Shown here in pieces: positions 1-6,976 of a stretch of DNA of 19,495 bases. The DNA comes from an uncultured Odoribacter sp. (GTDB taxonomy: Bacteria > Bacteroidota > Bacteroidia > Bacteroidales > Marinifilaceae). The DNA lies in contig CAJUQA010000031.1 of the NCBI GenBank assembly GCA_910588375.1, forward strand, positions 1-19,495. The letters run 5' to 3'. The number at the start of each line of letters is the position of its first letter. Positions within the stretch are counted from its first letter, which is position 1. The notes under the pieces are model-generated. The model did not search any database. It saw only the letters and a list, made by a program, of their open reading frames with translations, and was not told the origin of the DNA. The translations under genes were made by a program, and so were the position numbers.

Positions 1-75
1 GTCGGGGTGACAGGATTCGAACCTGCGACCCTCTGCTCCCAAAGCAGATGCGCTACCGGGCTGCGCTACGCCCCG
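1..75 (-). tRNA. tRNA-Pro (anticodon UGG)
   Basis: On the minus strand the sequence folds as a tRNA that starts CGGGGCG at 75. The anticodon arm is TCTGC-TTTGGGA-GCAGA, which gives anticodon TGG (proline). The T-arm is GCAGG-TTCGAAT-CCTGT, and the acceptor 3' strand CACCCCG ends at 3 with discriminator A at 2. One C-A mismatch (pair 6-67) is visible in the acceptor stem. The window edge cuts the gene just after the discriminator, so whether CCA is encoded cannot be seen. Confidence 0.95.
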
Positions 76-127
76 TCGATCTTGAAAAATTTTTCAAAGA
101 ATCTTTTTACCCTAAAATTTGACGCTG

Positions 128-159
128 CAAATGTATATACTTTTCTTTGATAATGCAAA
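128..159 (-). promoter_or_regulatory. Bacteroidetes-type promoter of tRNA-Pro
   Basis: On the minus strand TTTG (complement of 156-159) is followed after 20 bases by TACATTTG (complement of 128-135). This matches the established Bacteroides primary sigma consensus TTTG / TAnnTTTG. It lies about 50 bases upstream of the tRNA-Pro 5' end and serves as an internal reference for promoter architecture in this genome. Confidence 0.75.
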
Positions 160-473
160 ATATCATTAAGCAATTTGCAATTTCAAAAATCAGTATTTTT
201 TTTAAAAGTCTCAATAAGGTTGCATTCACACAATTACAATTCAATTACAGTATAATTATGATATAACTATTATAACTATCTTTTATATAAACATTTAAAA
301 TTCTATTAAAACACTATTATATATAGGCTTTTAATAGGGTTATAATAAGCTTTTAATAGGCTTTTAGATAGAGTTGATTCGTATTTTTATCATATTTAAT
401 ATGTAATAGGTAATTATAAAGTATTAAAAAAGTATGGCTATTGGAAAGAATGCCTTGAAGGAGGAAGATTATC
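160..473. other. AT-rich intergenic region, no gene seen
   Basis: This stretch between the tRNA-Pro promoter and the terminator of the susC operon is very AT-rich and carries no convincing coding frame. A start codon at 434 opens a frame that runs antisense into the lipoprotein gene, and I regard it as spurious. The only structure I see is the short repeat family listed separately at 301-371. Confidence 0.6.
301..371. repeat. Short AT-rich direct repeats (GCTTTTAATAGG)
   Basis: The 12-mer GCTTTTAATAGG occurs exactly at 327-338 and 349-360. A degenerate third copy, GCTTTTAGATAG, overlaps at 360-371, and a partial inverted copy, TTCTATTAAAA, lies at 301-311. Their role is unknown. They could be low-complexity drift or a protein-binding array. 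Confidence 0.5.
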
Positions 474-512
474 TAAATAAAAAAGACAGCGGTAAGGCAT
501 CTTACCGCTGTC
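474..512 (-). terminator. Rho-independent terminator of the susC-susD-lipoprotein operon
   Basis: A perfect 12-bp stem GACAGCGGTAAG (485-496) / CTTACCGCTGTC (501-512) with a GCAT loop is followed on the minus strand by a run of T (complement of 478-484). It sits 35 bases after the stop of the last operon gene at 548. Confidence 0.9.
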
Positions 513-547
513 CAATCATAAGCTATAGTTACAATATCCGTATAAAC

Positions 548-1006
548 TTATTGATAGGGTTCTACCACAATTGTCCAGGTCTTTTTGTTTCCGTTTGCGG
601 CAGTCACTTCATACTTGTTTTCCTGACTCCAGTCTCCGGGGACACCCAATTTCGGAGCATCACCGATAGGTTCGATAATGGCTGCTGTTGAAATCGTAAC
701 TGCTACTACCGCTTTTTCCTGGGTAAAGTTTCCTCTTTCCGCCTCGGGAATAGCCGTGGTTGTGTAAAGGATATAGATTGTATTGGTTTCCTCATCAATG
801 CTTATGGCTCTTGCCAAACGCACCTGTTTCACTTGTACTTCGCCACTTCCCGGAATGGTATCGGTGCCGTAGTAACGCCAATAGATTTCACCGCTGGTGA
901 TGTCACATTCCTCGTAAGTGTCGAGTTCTTCCAGTCCGTTTTTAAGACAGGAAGTCGATATAACTGCCAAAAGCACGGCAGTCATGATATAGAGCAATTT
1001 TTTCAT
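548..1006 (-). CDS. small SusD-associated surface lipoprotein (DUF5018-like tail)
   Basis: A 152-residue predicted lipoprotein. Residues 1-19 form a signal peptide (MKKLLYIMTAVLLAVI then STS) ending in a lipobox with the acylated cysteine at C20. The mature protein is short and beta-rich. It ends with a Y-x-V-T-A-x-NG-x-KKTWTI segment, the signature of small beta-sandwich domains (DUF5018-like) that recur in extracellular Bacteroidetes lipoproteins. It is the last gene of the susC-susD operon, 25 bases after susD and followed by a strong terminator, so it is probably an outer-surface partner of the transporter, perhaps a glycan-binding protein. The operon role is inferred from position. The ligand is unknown, and the domain name is by pattern only. 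Confidence 0.75.
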   Translation of the reverse strand: MKKLLYIMTAVLLAVISTSCLKNGLEELDTYEECDITSGEIYWRYYGTDTIPGSGEVQVKQVRLARAISIDEETNTIYILYTTTAIPEAERGNFTQEKAVVAVTISTAAIIEPIGDAPKLGVPGDWSQENKYEVTAANGNKKTWTIVVEPYQ

Positions 1007-1031
1007 AATTTTTTCTTTTTCAAATTAATAA

Positions 1032-2990
1032 TTACCAACCTTCGTTCTGATCGTGATCCAAACCGAATGCAGCACGGGTATCCAGGAAACTTTGCGCTAT
1101 CGGAAACAGGTAGCGTCTTTCAGTAAATTTACGGTCAGCACTGTTCAATAAGGTCACCTGGCCAATCAATAATTTGGTACGGTCTCGACTGATCTGAATC
1201 TTGTAGGCCGGACGATCCAAATCGGCAATGACTTCACCTGCCGAACGTCCGTGGTTTGCATAACCGCCGTATTTTCCCCAACGCAGGTAGCTGAAATAAA
1301 TATCGCCGCCTTCGTTACACATTTCGCAGTTCCGTTCGCGAATGTAGTCTGCCCATGCCTCTTCTTCAGTGGCGGCAGTGGAAGGTGCCAGTTCGCCATG
1401 AGCCACACGGGTAGCGTTCAAGGCTGCAACAGCCGCAGGGATGTTCTTTTTCAGCAATTGCGCTTCCGCCAGGTTCATGTATGCTTCGCCCAGACGAGCC
1501 AGGTTGAAGTGGAGAGCCACTGTACTGGCATGATAAGCGCGGGGTTCCGGATTCTCGATATTGCTCTTTCTCCAATAATAACCGGTCACTGTGTTATACC
1601 AACCTCCGTCTTCGCGATCACGTACACCTTGAGAGAGGTTGCCCCCTAAATTTGTCTCAATGGATTCGTTCATCCATGTAGACTTGTCATATACCACAGC
1701 AGTATAGAATCGCTTGTCGCGACCGGTGTACATCAAATCGCTAAGGTCACGCTCCACACCGGCTTTTAGCTGATGATAACGCTGGAAGGTGGCATAGCCC
1801 GCTTTGGTCTGTAAGAAATCCTGCATAGAAGGAATTTGACGCGAAGCACCGCTTACCTGTTTGTAAGCATCTATCTGACCGGTGTCCGTCACACTAGTCG
1901 GATCGAGTACGTCCACATTATTCACATACTGGGAAGTCTCGTACCAAGGCAGCGCTTCACCAGTCGCCTCATCAGTTACAAGAAACTGGTCCACCAAGTC
2001 TTGGGTCGGAAAATAAATAGCCCAGCCTTCGAATGTCTGACCGTTGGCCTGTTTTAACGCTATCGGACTTTTTGAATTCACCACATTATCTGTAGAGATG
2101 TTAGGATAAGTACGCATCAATTCGTCAAAACTGGATACCGTGGTATTGTCCTTATTACGATAGTAAGCCCAAAGAATTTCCGGATTATACAAATCCGTTT
2201 CGTTCCATAAACTTTTATTCGGAGCCAAGCCGGTAGCCAATGAAACGCCGCTATTCTCTATCACATCGGAGGCAGCGTTGATGGCAATAGTCAAGTATGC
2301 TTCATCATTGGTATATGCATAGGCCTGAAGGGCAGCTCTACTTAAGAATACTTTGGCAGCCCATTTGGTGGGAAGACCGGTGGCATTTTCAGCCGGGAGT
2401 CCATCCGCACCAGCCTGCAAATCCTCAATGACATATTTGTAACTCTCGTCTACAGAGGAGGTAATCGGAATATTGGCTGCTTCCGGATGCTCGATATCAA
2501 GAACTTCGGTAATAGGGACAAAACGTCCAATCTTGCGAGCCTGATTGAAGAAAATCATACCACGCAAGAATTTAGCCTGGGCAATCAAACTCTCTTTTTC
2601 CTCCTCATTTAATGAAGTACTGGCTTCCACATTGGTGATAACCAAATTACACTTTCTCAAAGAAGCACTGAAATTGGTTCCGAAATCACTGGCGGTACTG
2701 ATATTCGATTCGGTTGCCACTCCGTCTATACCTTCACCCACTTGTGAACATTTTACAGAGTTGGGGGTACGCGATTCCCATTGAATAGAACTGCCCGAAC
2801 CGGCATAAGAAGCTCCTGTGATAACACCATCATAGATACTATTGATAAACGCTTCAACAGTTGCCTTACTTCCCCAGATGACTTCGCCCGTAAAACTGGA
2901 AGCCGGCTGGGTATCCAAGGTATCGATGCACGATGACATGGCAGCGGCAAATGTCAAGCCTATGAATCCGTATTTAAATATTTTTTTCAT
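1032..2990 (-). CDS. SusD/RagB family outer-membrane lipoprotein
   Basis: A 652-residue SusD-like nutrient-binding lipoprotein that would cap the neighbouring SusC barrel at the cell surface. The signal peptide ends in AAAMSSC, with lipid-modified C21. The mature start (C-I-D-T-L-D-T-Q-P) and the large helical TPR-like body are typical. The C-terminal third carries the family hallmarks: 'LARLGEAYMNLAEAQL', then 'AVAALNATR', and a closing 'RRYLFPIAQSFLDT...DQNEGW'. It starts 12 bases after the susC stop, so the two are translated from one message. It is at the long end of the family's usual 500-650 residues. The substrate cannot be read from the sequence. SusD partners bind glycans, but some bind peptides or other nutrients. 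Confidence 0.95.
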   Translation of the reverse strand: MKKIFKYGFIGLTFAAAMSSCIDTLDTQPASSFTGEVIWGSKATVEAFINSIYDGVITGASYAGSGSSIQWESRTPNSVKCSQVGEGIDGVATESNISTASDFGTNFSASLRKCNLVITNVEASTSLNEEEKESLIAQAKFLRGMIFFNQARKIGRFVPITEVLDIEHPEAANIPITSSVDESYKYVIEDLQAGADGLPAENATGLPTKWAAKVFLSRAALQAYAYTNDEAYLTIAINAASDVIENSGVSLATGLAPNKSLWNETDLYNPEILWAYYRNKDNTTVSSFDELMRTYPNISTDNVVNSKSPIALKQANGQTFEGWAIYFPTQDLVDQFLVTDEATGEALPWYETSQYVNNVDVLDPTSVTDTGQIDAYKQVSGASRQIPSMQDFLQTKAGYATFQRYHQLKAGVERDLSDLMYTGRDKRFYTAVVYDKSTWMNESIETNLGGNLSQGVRDREDGGWYNTVTGYYWRKSNIENPEPRAYHASTVALHFNLARLGEAYMNLAEAQLLKKNIPAAVAALNATRVAHGELAPSTAATEEEAWADYIRERNCEMCNEGGDIYFSYLRWGKYGGYANHGRSAGEVIADLDRPAYKIQISRDRTKLLIGQVTLLNSADRKFTERRYLFPIAQSFLDTRAAFGLDHDQNEGW

Positions 2991-3002
2991 AACTGTTTCT
3001 GA

Positions 3003-6000
3003 TTAAAATCCTAAATTAAGAGTAAACGCCAATGTTCTTTCAATCGGATACCCATAACCGCCTGTGTCTGAGTTTTCCGGGTCAAGACCATATTTGGTGG
3101 CTTTGGATATGGTGAAAATGTTCTGACCGGAAATACCAATCTTGCATTTGCTCAGCCAGCTTAAGTTTTTCAATAAAGTCCGTTTGAGGTCATAACCAAA
3201 CTGGAAGTCTTTCATACGCAGGTAAGCACCGTTTATCAGCCAGAAATCGCTTGACTCATAATTGTTGTTATTGTTCAAAGCGGTATTGGACATCAAACGC
3301 GGATATTTGGCGTCGGTGTTGTCCGGCCTCCAGAAATCTTTCTGATGGCTGTATGCTACAGGCATAACACCGGCCTGTCCTGTCTGCATACCGACAGCCG
3401 GACTCAGATACATATCAAACGATGTGGAGCCCTGAAACAGGGTGCTGAAGTAGAATCCTTTGTACTCCAAATTAATGTTGAGACCAAATTGACCACGCGG
3501 TTTACCAGAGTTGCCCAAACGACGTTGGTCTTCGGAATCCAGTTTACCGTCACCATTGGCATCCAGATACTTGATGTCTCCGGCTGTTAAGTAACCGGAA
3601 TTGTAGGAGTTGATGAATCCCGCAGAGTTGTATACATCTTCGGCACTTGTGTAGTAACCTAAGTTTTTATACAATGTGCCGTAGTAACCTTTCTGTTGCT
3701 GAGTTCTCTTGTAAGGATTCAATACCGAAGCCTGTGCTTCGCTTTCGTCCAAGGCCCACAATTCATCGAAGTAGGTGAAATTGGCGGAAATATCATATTT
3801 GAAATCACCGATGTTGTCTCTCCAGCCCAACTGTATTTCGACACCGGCACGACGATGTTCGCTGTCGGACTTGATTTTCGGCATACTGACCCCAATCACC
3901 TGGTTCAGATAGCTTTCTGACGTCGGGTTGGTCAAGTAACCGGTGGTTTGATAATAAAAATAGTCGAATGAACCATAAAGACGGTTGTTCAGTGAAGCAA
4001 AGTCAAAACCGAGGTCAAATTGTTTGGTGGTGTACCAGGTCAAGTCGGGTGAAGCCAGAATGCCTTCACTAAATCCCGGCTGATACTGCCCATTCAAAAC
4101 AAAGGCCTTATCACTATAGTTGTAATTGGTCATGTATGAATAACGGCCAGCCGCTCCATCCAGACCGGTTTCACCATAAGATGCACGGATTTTGAAGTTG
4201 TTCAGTATGTTTTTATCCACCAAGTTTTGCATAAATTCTTCGGCAGTGACAACCCACCCTAATGAACCGCTGAAGAAAGTACCCCAGCGTTTGCCTTTTG
4301 CAAAACGATCGGAACCGTCGTGACGAATACTGGCTTCCGCATAGTATTTACTGTCGTAATTGTATTTTACTTGACCTATCCAGGCTGCACGTCCCAATTC
4401 GGTTTCTGCAGCAGGAGTTGTGTTTCCGTATGCATCTGCTTCTGACAGTGCTCCGCCGTTGGTCTGCCCATTGGCGTCACCGATAATGATCTGATCGATA
4501 TCAAACTGAAAGTTGTCGCGTTGTAACCAATATCCTTCGTTCTTTTCGTAGTATTGCTCGAAACCACCCAAGACAGAGATGTGGTGTTTACCGAAATCTT
4601 TGGCATATTCAAGGAAGGCTTGATTGGTGAATGCGTATCCATTTGAAGACTGGTATCTCAACAATGGTTTGTTGGCATACTGCGGAGTGGTAGACTCCCA
4701 ATCATACTGAGCGGCATCCTTACGCCATTGCTTGGTTGAGTTGGAATAGTAACGATAGTTGCTTGCCACGCGGACGTTAAGTTCTTCTACCCAAGGCAAT
4801 GTCCAAATCAATTCGCCCCTACCATTGATTACGTTGCTGATGGTACGATTATATCCCGCATCTTTGGCTGTTTCCGCTACCGGATTATCTGTAATATTAT
4901 AAGGTAAACCATATTTATTTACACCCGGAATATTCGGATATTTATCGTTGATATGCGAAAAAACCTGGTAGTAGCTGCTGGCAGTAGAAGTATAGGGGTG
5001 TGTTTGATGCTGACGATAACCATCAATGCTCGTATTCACCTGCAGGCCAATCGCATCGATATTCGAGTTTTGCGCTATACGGAAGTTGGTACGCTTCATC
5101 CAGTGGTTATGATTTTTATATAACGAATTCTGGTCGATGTATCCCAAAGAAGCATAGTAACGGTTGTTTGCGTTACCACCGCTTAAGCGAATTGTATGTT
5201 TCTGCTGCGGAGCCCAGTCGTTTAAAACAAGGCTGCGCCAATTCGTGTTGTTGAAGTTTAAGGGATCGGTCCCGTTTTTGAAGTGGTTTAAGCCTTCCTG
5301 ATTATAAATTGGCTCCAATCCATCGTTTTCACGGGCAATGTTGGCATAAATGGCCCGATCGTAAGAACTCATTTTTTTAGGCCAAATGCTGGGCTGTGAG
5401 AAACTCATGTTGAAATCGTATTCAACGAGTGCCCTTCCGGCTTTTCCCCGCTTGGTCTGTACCTGGATGATACCGTTTGTTGCACGGGAACCGTACACGG
5501 CTGTTGCGGAAGCATCTTTCAAAATAGACATCGACTCGATATCATCCGGTGACAAATTGGCGAAATCATCGGACGAACGAATGACGCCGTCAATCACATA
5601 GATAGGATCACCACCACCCCGAATACTGATAGTGGGACGAGAATTGATACCGCCACCACTGGCCTGTACTATCAAACCCGGTGCACGCCCAGCCAGCCCT
5701 TGGGTGATGTTTGTGACAGGCATGTTGGAAATCTGATCTGCCTTCACGGTAGAAACGGAAGCAATCAAGTCCCGCTTACGGGTGCTGGTGTAACCGGCTA
5801 CAACTACTTCTTCAAGTAGTTCACTGTCTTCTTCCAATGTGATAACAAGAGGCTCACCATTCCATTTTACTTCCTGTGTCCGGTATCCGATAAAGGAAAT
5901 CACTAAAATGCTTCCTTCCTGGATTCCGGGAATCGTAAAATTACCATCCAAGTCAGTGGAAACACCCGATGTAGTACCTTTTACCAATACAGATGCGCCA

Positions 6001-6161
6001 ACGATGGTTTCCCCCGTCACGTCTTTCACCACTCCGGTACAATTGCCCGTTTTCTGTTCGGCAAATGTACCTGACGTTCTCTTTCCTGCAAATGCGTAGT
6101 TACCTACACACAAGCCAAAAGAGAAAAATAGCATTACTGCTAATCCTAAGTGTTTTGTCAT
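3003..6161 (-). CDS. SusC/RagA family TonB-linked outer-membrane transporter
   Basis: A 1052-residue TonB-dependent importer of the SusC type. Residues 1-25 are a signal peptide (cleavage after AFA). A carboxypeptidase-regulatory-like beta domain spans about 41-110, a LEEVVVAGY segment about 116-124 precedes the plug, and the plug (about 128-240) contains the SusC signatures IRGGGDPIYVIDGV (180-193) and DIESMSILKDASATAVYGSR (207-226). The rest is the 22-strand barrel, with a DANGDGKLDSED motif in the late barrel and a terminal aromatic strand RTLAFTLNLGF. There is no N-terminal STN domain, so regulation by a trans-envelope anti-sigma/sigma pair is not expected. It is the first gene of the operon. 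Its upstream region holds a putative invertible promoter segment, and I find no consensus promoter facing this gene in the present orientation. Confidence 0.96.
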   Translation of the reverse strand: MTKHLGLAVMLFFSFGLCVGNYAFAGKRTSGTFAEQKTGNCTGVVKDVTGETIVGASVLVKGTTSGVSTDLDGNFTIPGIQEGSILVISFIGYRTQEVKWNGEPLVITLEEDSELLEEVVVAGYTSTRKRDLIASVSTVKADQISNMPVTNITQGLAGRAPGLIVQASGGGINSRPTISIRGGGDPIYVIDGVIRSSDDFANLSPDDIESMSILKDASATAVYGSRATNGIIQVQTKRGKAGRALVEYDFNMSFSQPSIWPKKMSSYDRAIYANIARENDGLEPIYNQEGLNHFKNGTDPLNFNNTNWRSLVLNDWAPQQKHTIRLSGGNANNRYYASLGYIDQNSLYKNHNHWMKRTNFRIAQNSNIDAIGLQVNTSIDGYRQHQTHPYTSTASSYYQVFSHINDKYPNIPGVNKYGLPYNITDNPVAETAKDAGYNRTISNVINGRGELIWTLPWVEELNVRVASNYRYYSNSTKQWRKDAAQYDWESTTPQYANKPLLRYQSSNGYAFTNQAFLEYAKDFGKHHISVLGGFEQYYEKNEGYWLQRDNFQFDIDQIIIGDANGQTNGGALSEADAYGNTTPAAETELGRAAWIGQVKYNYDSKYYAEASIRHDGSDRFAKGKRWGTFFSGSLGWVVTAEEFMQNLVDKNILNNFKIRASYGETGLDGAAGRYSYMTNYNYSDKAFVLNGQYQPGFSEGILASPDLTWYTTKQFDLGFDFASLNNRLYGSFDYFYYQTTGYLTNPTSESYLNQVIGVSMPKIKSDSEHRRAGVEIQLGWRDNIGDFKYDISANFTYFDELWALDESEAQASVLNPYKRTQQQKGYYGTLYKNLGYYTSAEDVYNSAGFINSYNSGYLTAGDIKYLDANGDGKLDSEDQRRLGNSGKPRGQFGLNINLEYKGFYFSTLFQGSTSFDMYLSPAVGMQTGQAGVMPVAYSHQKDFWRPDNTDAKYPRLMSNTALNNNNNYESSDFWLINGAYLRMKDFQFGYDLKRTLLKNLSWLSKCKIGISGQNIFTISKATKYGLDPENSDTGGYGYPIERTLAFTLNLGF

Positions 6162-6204
6162 AACTAAAATGTTTAAAATTAAGTGTTTATATAAATAATA
6201 TCCC

Positions 6205-6237
6205 CTTGTTCATTCTTGTTTCAGAGCTGTGAACAAG
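6205..6237 (-). promoter_or_regulatory. Stem-loop in the susC 5' leader
   Basis: An 8-bp inverted repeat CTTGTTCA (6205-6212) / TGAACAAG (6230-6237) with a 17-base loop lies about 45-75 bases upstream of the susC start. A second near-copy, CTTGTTTC (6215-6222), could compete for the same partner. It would be in the transcribed leader if transcription starts in the upstream element. It could be a translational control structure or an operator, but no function is shown. Confidence 0.4.
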
Positions 6238-6285
6238 TTTCTTATTATTTTAAATTTTCACTTATCTTCTTCATTTTTGCCAGAC

Positions 6286-6304
6286 GCTTACTAAGCATGT
6301 GTCA
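6286..6304 (+). repeat. Left inverted repeat of putative invertible element
   Basis: G-C-TTACTAAGCATGTGTCA at 6286-6304 matches the reverse complement of 6550-6568 at 18 of 19 positions, with 17 consecutive identities. The only difference is C6287 against T in the other copy. The outer part is itself a dyad, GCTTA-C-TAAGC (6286-6296), as expected for a site-specific recombination core. Confidence 0.85.
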
Positions 6305-6416
6305 AGGGAAAATTTCTTTATTGTTTTTCTTTTTCTTATTTTAGAGTTTATTGACAAATTCAGACGGATTTTAGGTGTAAAAAGCGGATTTATTATAAAA
6401 AATTAACGATTAGTCT

Positions 6417-6445
6417 TTTGTTGTAAGATTTTTGTTATACATTTG
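6417..6445 (+). promoter_or_regulatory. TTTG / TAnnTTTG promoter inside the invertible segment
   Basis: TTTG at 6417-6420 and TACATTTG at 6438-6445 match the Bacteroides consensus boxes. The 17-base gap is shorter than the 19-20 bases seen at the two tRNA promoters in this window, which weakens the call slightly. Transcription would start near 6450-6453 on the plus strand, where no gene follows before the terminator at 6552-6580. Confidence 0.55.
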
Positions 6446-6533
6446 TAGGGATGTTTCTGTGATAGATATGCGTCTTAAAAGAACAGATTTTTATCGACTG
6501 ATTTTTTAAATTGTTTTTTTATCTTCTTATACT

Positions 6534-6543
6534 CAAACGTTTG
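6534..6543. promoter_or_regulatory. 10-bp perfect palindrome CAAACGTTTG
   Basis: A perfect palindrome just inside the right inverted repeat of the putative invertible element. It could be a binding site for a recombinase accessory protein or a regulator, or it could be chance. No function can be assigned. Confidence 0.3.
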
Positions 6544-6549
6544 TATGAA

Positions 6550-6568
6550 TGACACATGCTTAGTAAAC
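6550..6568 (-). repeat. Right inverted repeat of putative invertible element
   Basis: TGACACATGCTTAGTAAAC on the plus strand is the reverse-complement partner of 6286-6304 (18 of 19 identical). Its core dyad is GCTTA-G-TAAAC (6558-6568). It also supplies the left arm of the terminator hairpin at 6552-6580, so the switch junction and the terminator overlap. Confidence 0.85.
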
Positions 6569-6580
6569 ATGTGTTTTTTT
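6552..6580 (+). terminator. Plus-strand terminator overlapping the right inverted repeat
   Basis: Stem ACACATG (6552-6558) / CATGTGT (6568-6574), loop of nine, then seven T (6574-6580). It would stop transcripts leaving the invertible segment in its present orientation. After inversion the right junction would carry the left-repeat sequence, extending the stem (GC instead of GT near the loop), so outward transcription stays blocked in both states. Confidence 0.7.
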
Positions 6581-6613
6581 GAGAGTAAGCCACCAATCAG
6601 ATACTTATATTAA

Positions 6614-6655
6614 AAATCGTTACTAAAGTGATTATCTCATTTTCAGTAACGATTT
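6614..6655. repeat. 11-bp inverted repeat AAATCGTTACT / AGTAACGATTT
   Basis: Perfect arms at 6614-6624 and 6645-6655 are separated by 20 bases. An extra AGTAACG half-site begins four bases after the second arm's end box, at about 6656-6662. There is no T tract, so it does not look like a terminator. It lies between the putative switch and tRNA-Ser. It may be a regulator binding site or a relic of integration at the tRNA gene. Confidence 0.45.
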
Positions 6656-6713
6656 AGTAACGGAAGTTTGTCCGAACGGGGCTTTTTTGTGTCTTTTCGA
6701 TGTCTTCGGCGGG

Positions 6714-6752
6714 CAATAAAAAATCCCGTAAAAACTTGATTTTACAGGATTT
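6714..6752 (-). terminator. Rho-independent terminator of tRNA-Ser
   Basis: On the minus strand AAATCCTGTAAAA (complement of 6740-6752) pairs with TTTTACGGGATTT (complement of 6721-6733). This is a 13-bp stem with one U-G wobble and a six-base loop, followed by further T. It lies 37 bases after the tRNA-Ser 3' end. Confidence 0.75.
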
Positions 6753-6787
6753 GTCTTGTATTGCCCCTCTGTTGTCTTCGAGGCTCG

Positions 6788-6876
<89 letters not shown>

Positions 6877-6902
6877 ATAGTGCTGAATTACTCTTGCGGA
6901 CA

Positions 6903-6933
6903 CAAAAGTAGTGCTTTAAATCGAACCTGCAAA
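6903..6933 (-). promoter_or_regulatory. Bacteroidetes-type promoter of tRNA-Ser
   Basis: On the minus strand TTTG (complement of 6930-6933), a 19-base gap, then TACTTTTG (complement of 6903-6910), a full TAnnTTTG match 26 bases upstream of the tRNA 5' end. Together with the tRNA-Pro promoter it supports a Bacteroidetes origin. Confidence 0.75.
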
Positions 6934-6976
6934 CTTTTGCTCCACTTTTTTATCTATAAAGGGAAGTTTCAGTCTT

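Larger units (their letters stand above)
6305..6549. promoter_or_regulatory. Putative invertible promoter segment (phase switch) upstream of susC, OFF orientation
   Basis: These 245 bases lie between the two inverted repeats and encode nothing. They contain a TAnnTTTG promoter element on the plus strand (6438-6445), pointing away from susC. Inversion about the repeats would move this promoter to about 6409-6416 on the minus strand, facing susC with a leader of roughly 240 bases. I find no TAnnTTTG match on the minus strand between susC and the tRNA-Ser 3' end. Invertible promoters flanked by inverted repeats upstream of capsule and SusC/SusD operons are established in Bacteroides. No recombinase gene is in the window. 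Inversion here is inferred, not shown. Confidence 0.7.

Noticed and set aside
434..691. 85-codon plus-strand frame after the AT-rich gap
   Set aside because: It runs through the operon terminator hairpin and antisense to the lipoprotein gene, and the product has no recognisable features.
1166..1649. Overlapping frames inside susD on both strands
   Set aside because: Shadow frames of a clear SusD gene.
6355..6362. Possible minus-strand -7 box TGAATTTG facing susC
   Set aside because: It mismatches the consensus at the second base of TA and has no TTTG at 19-20 bases, so I do not count it as a susC promoter. It leaves some doubt about the OFF assignment.
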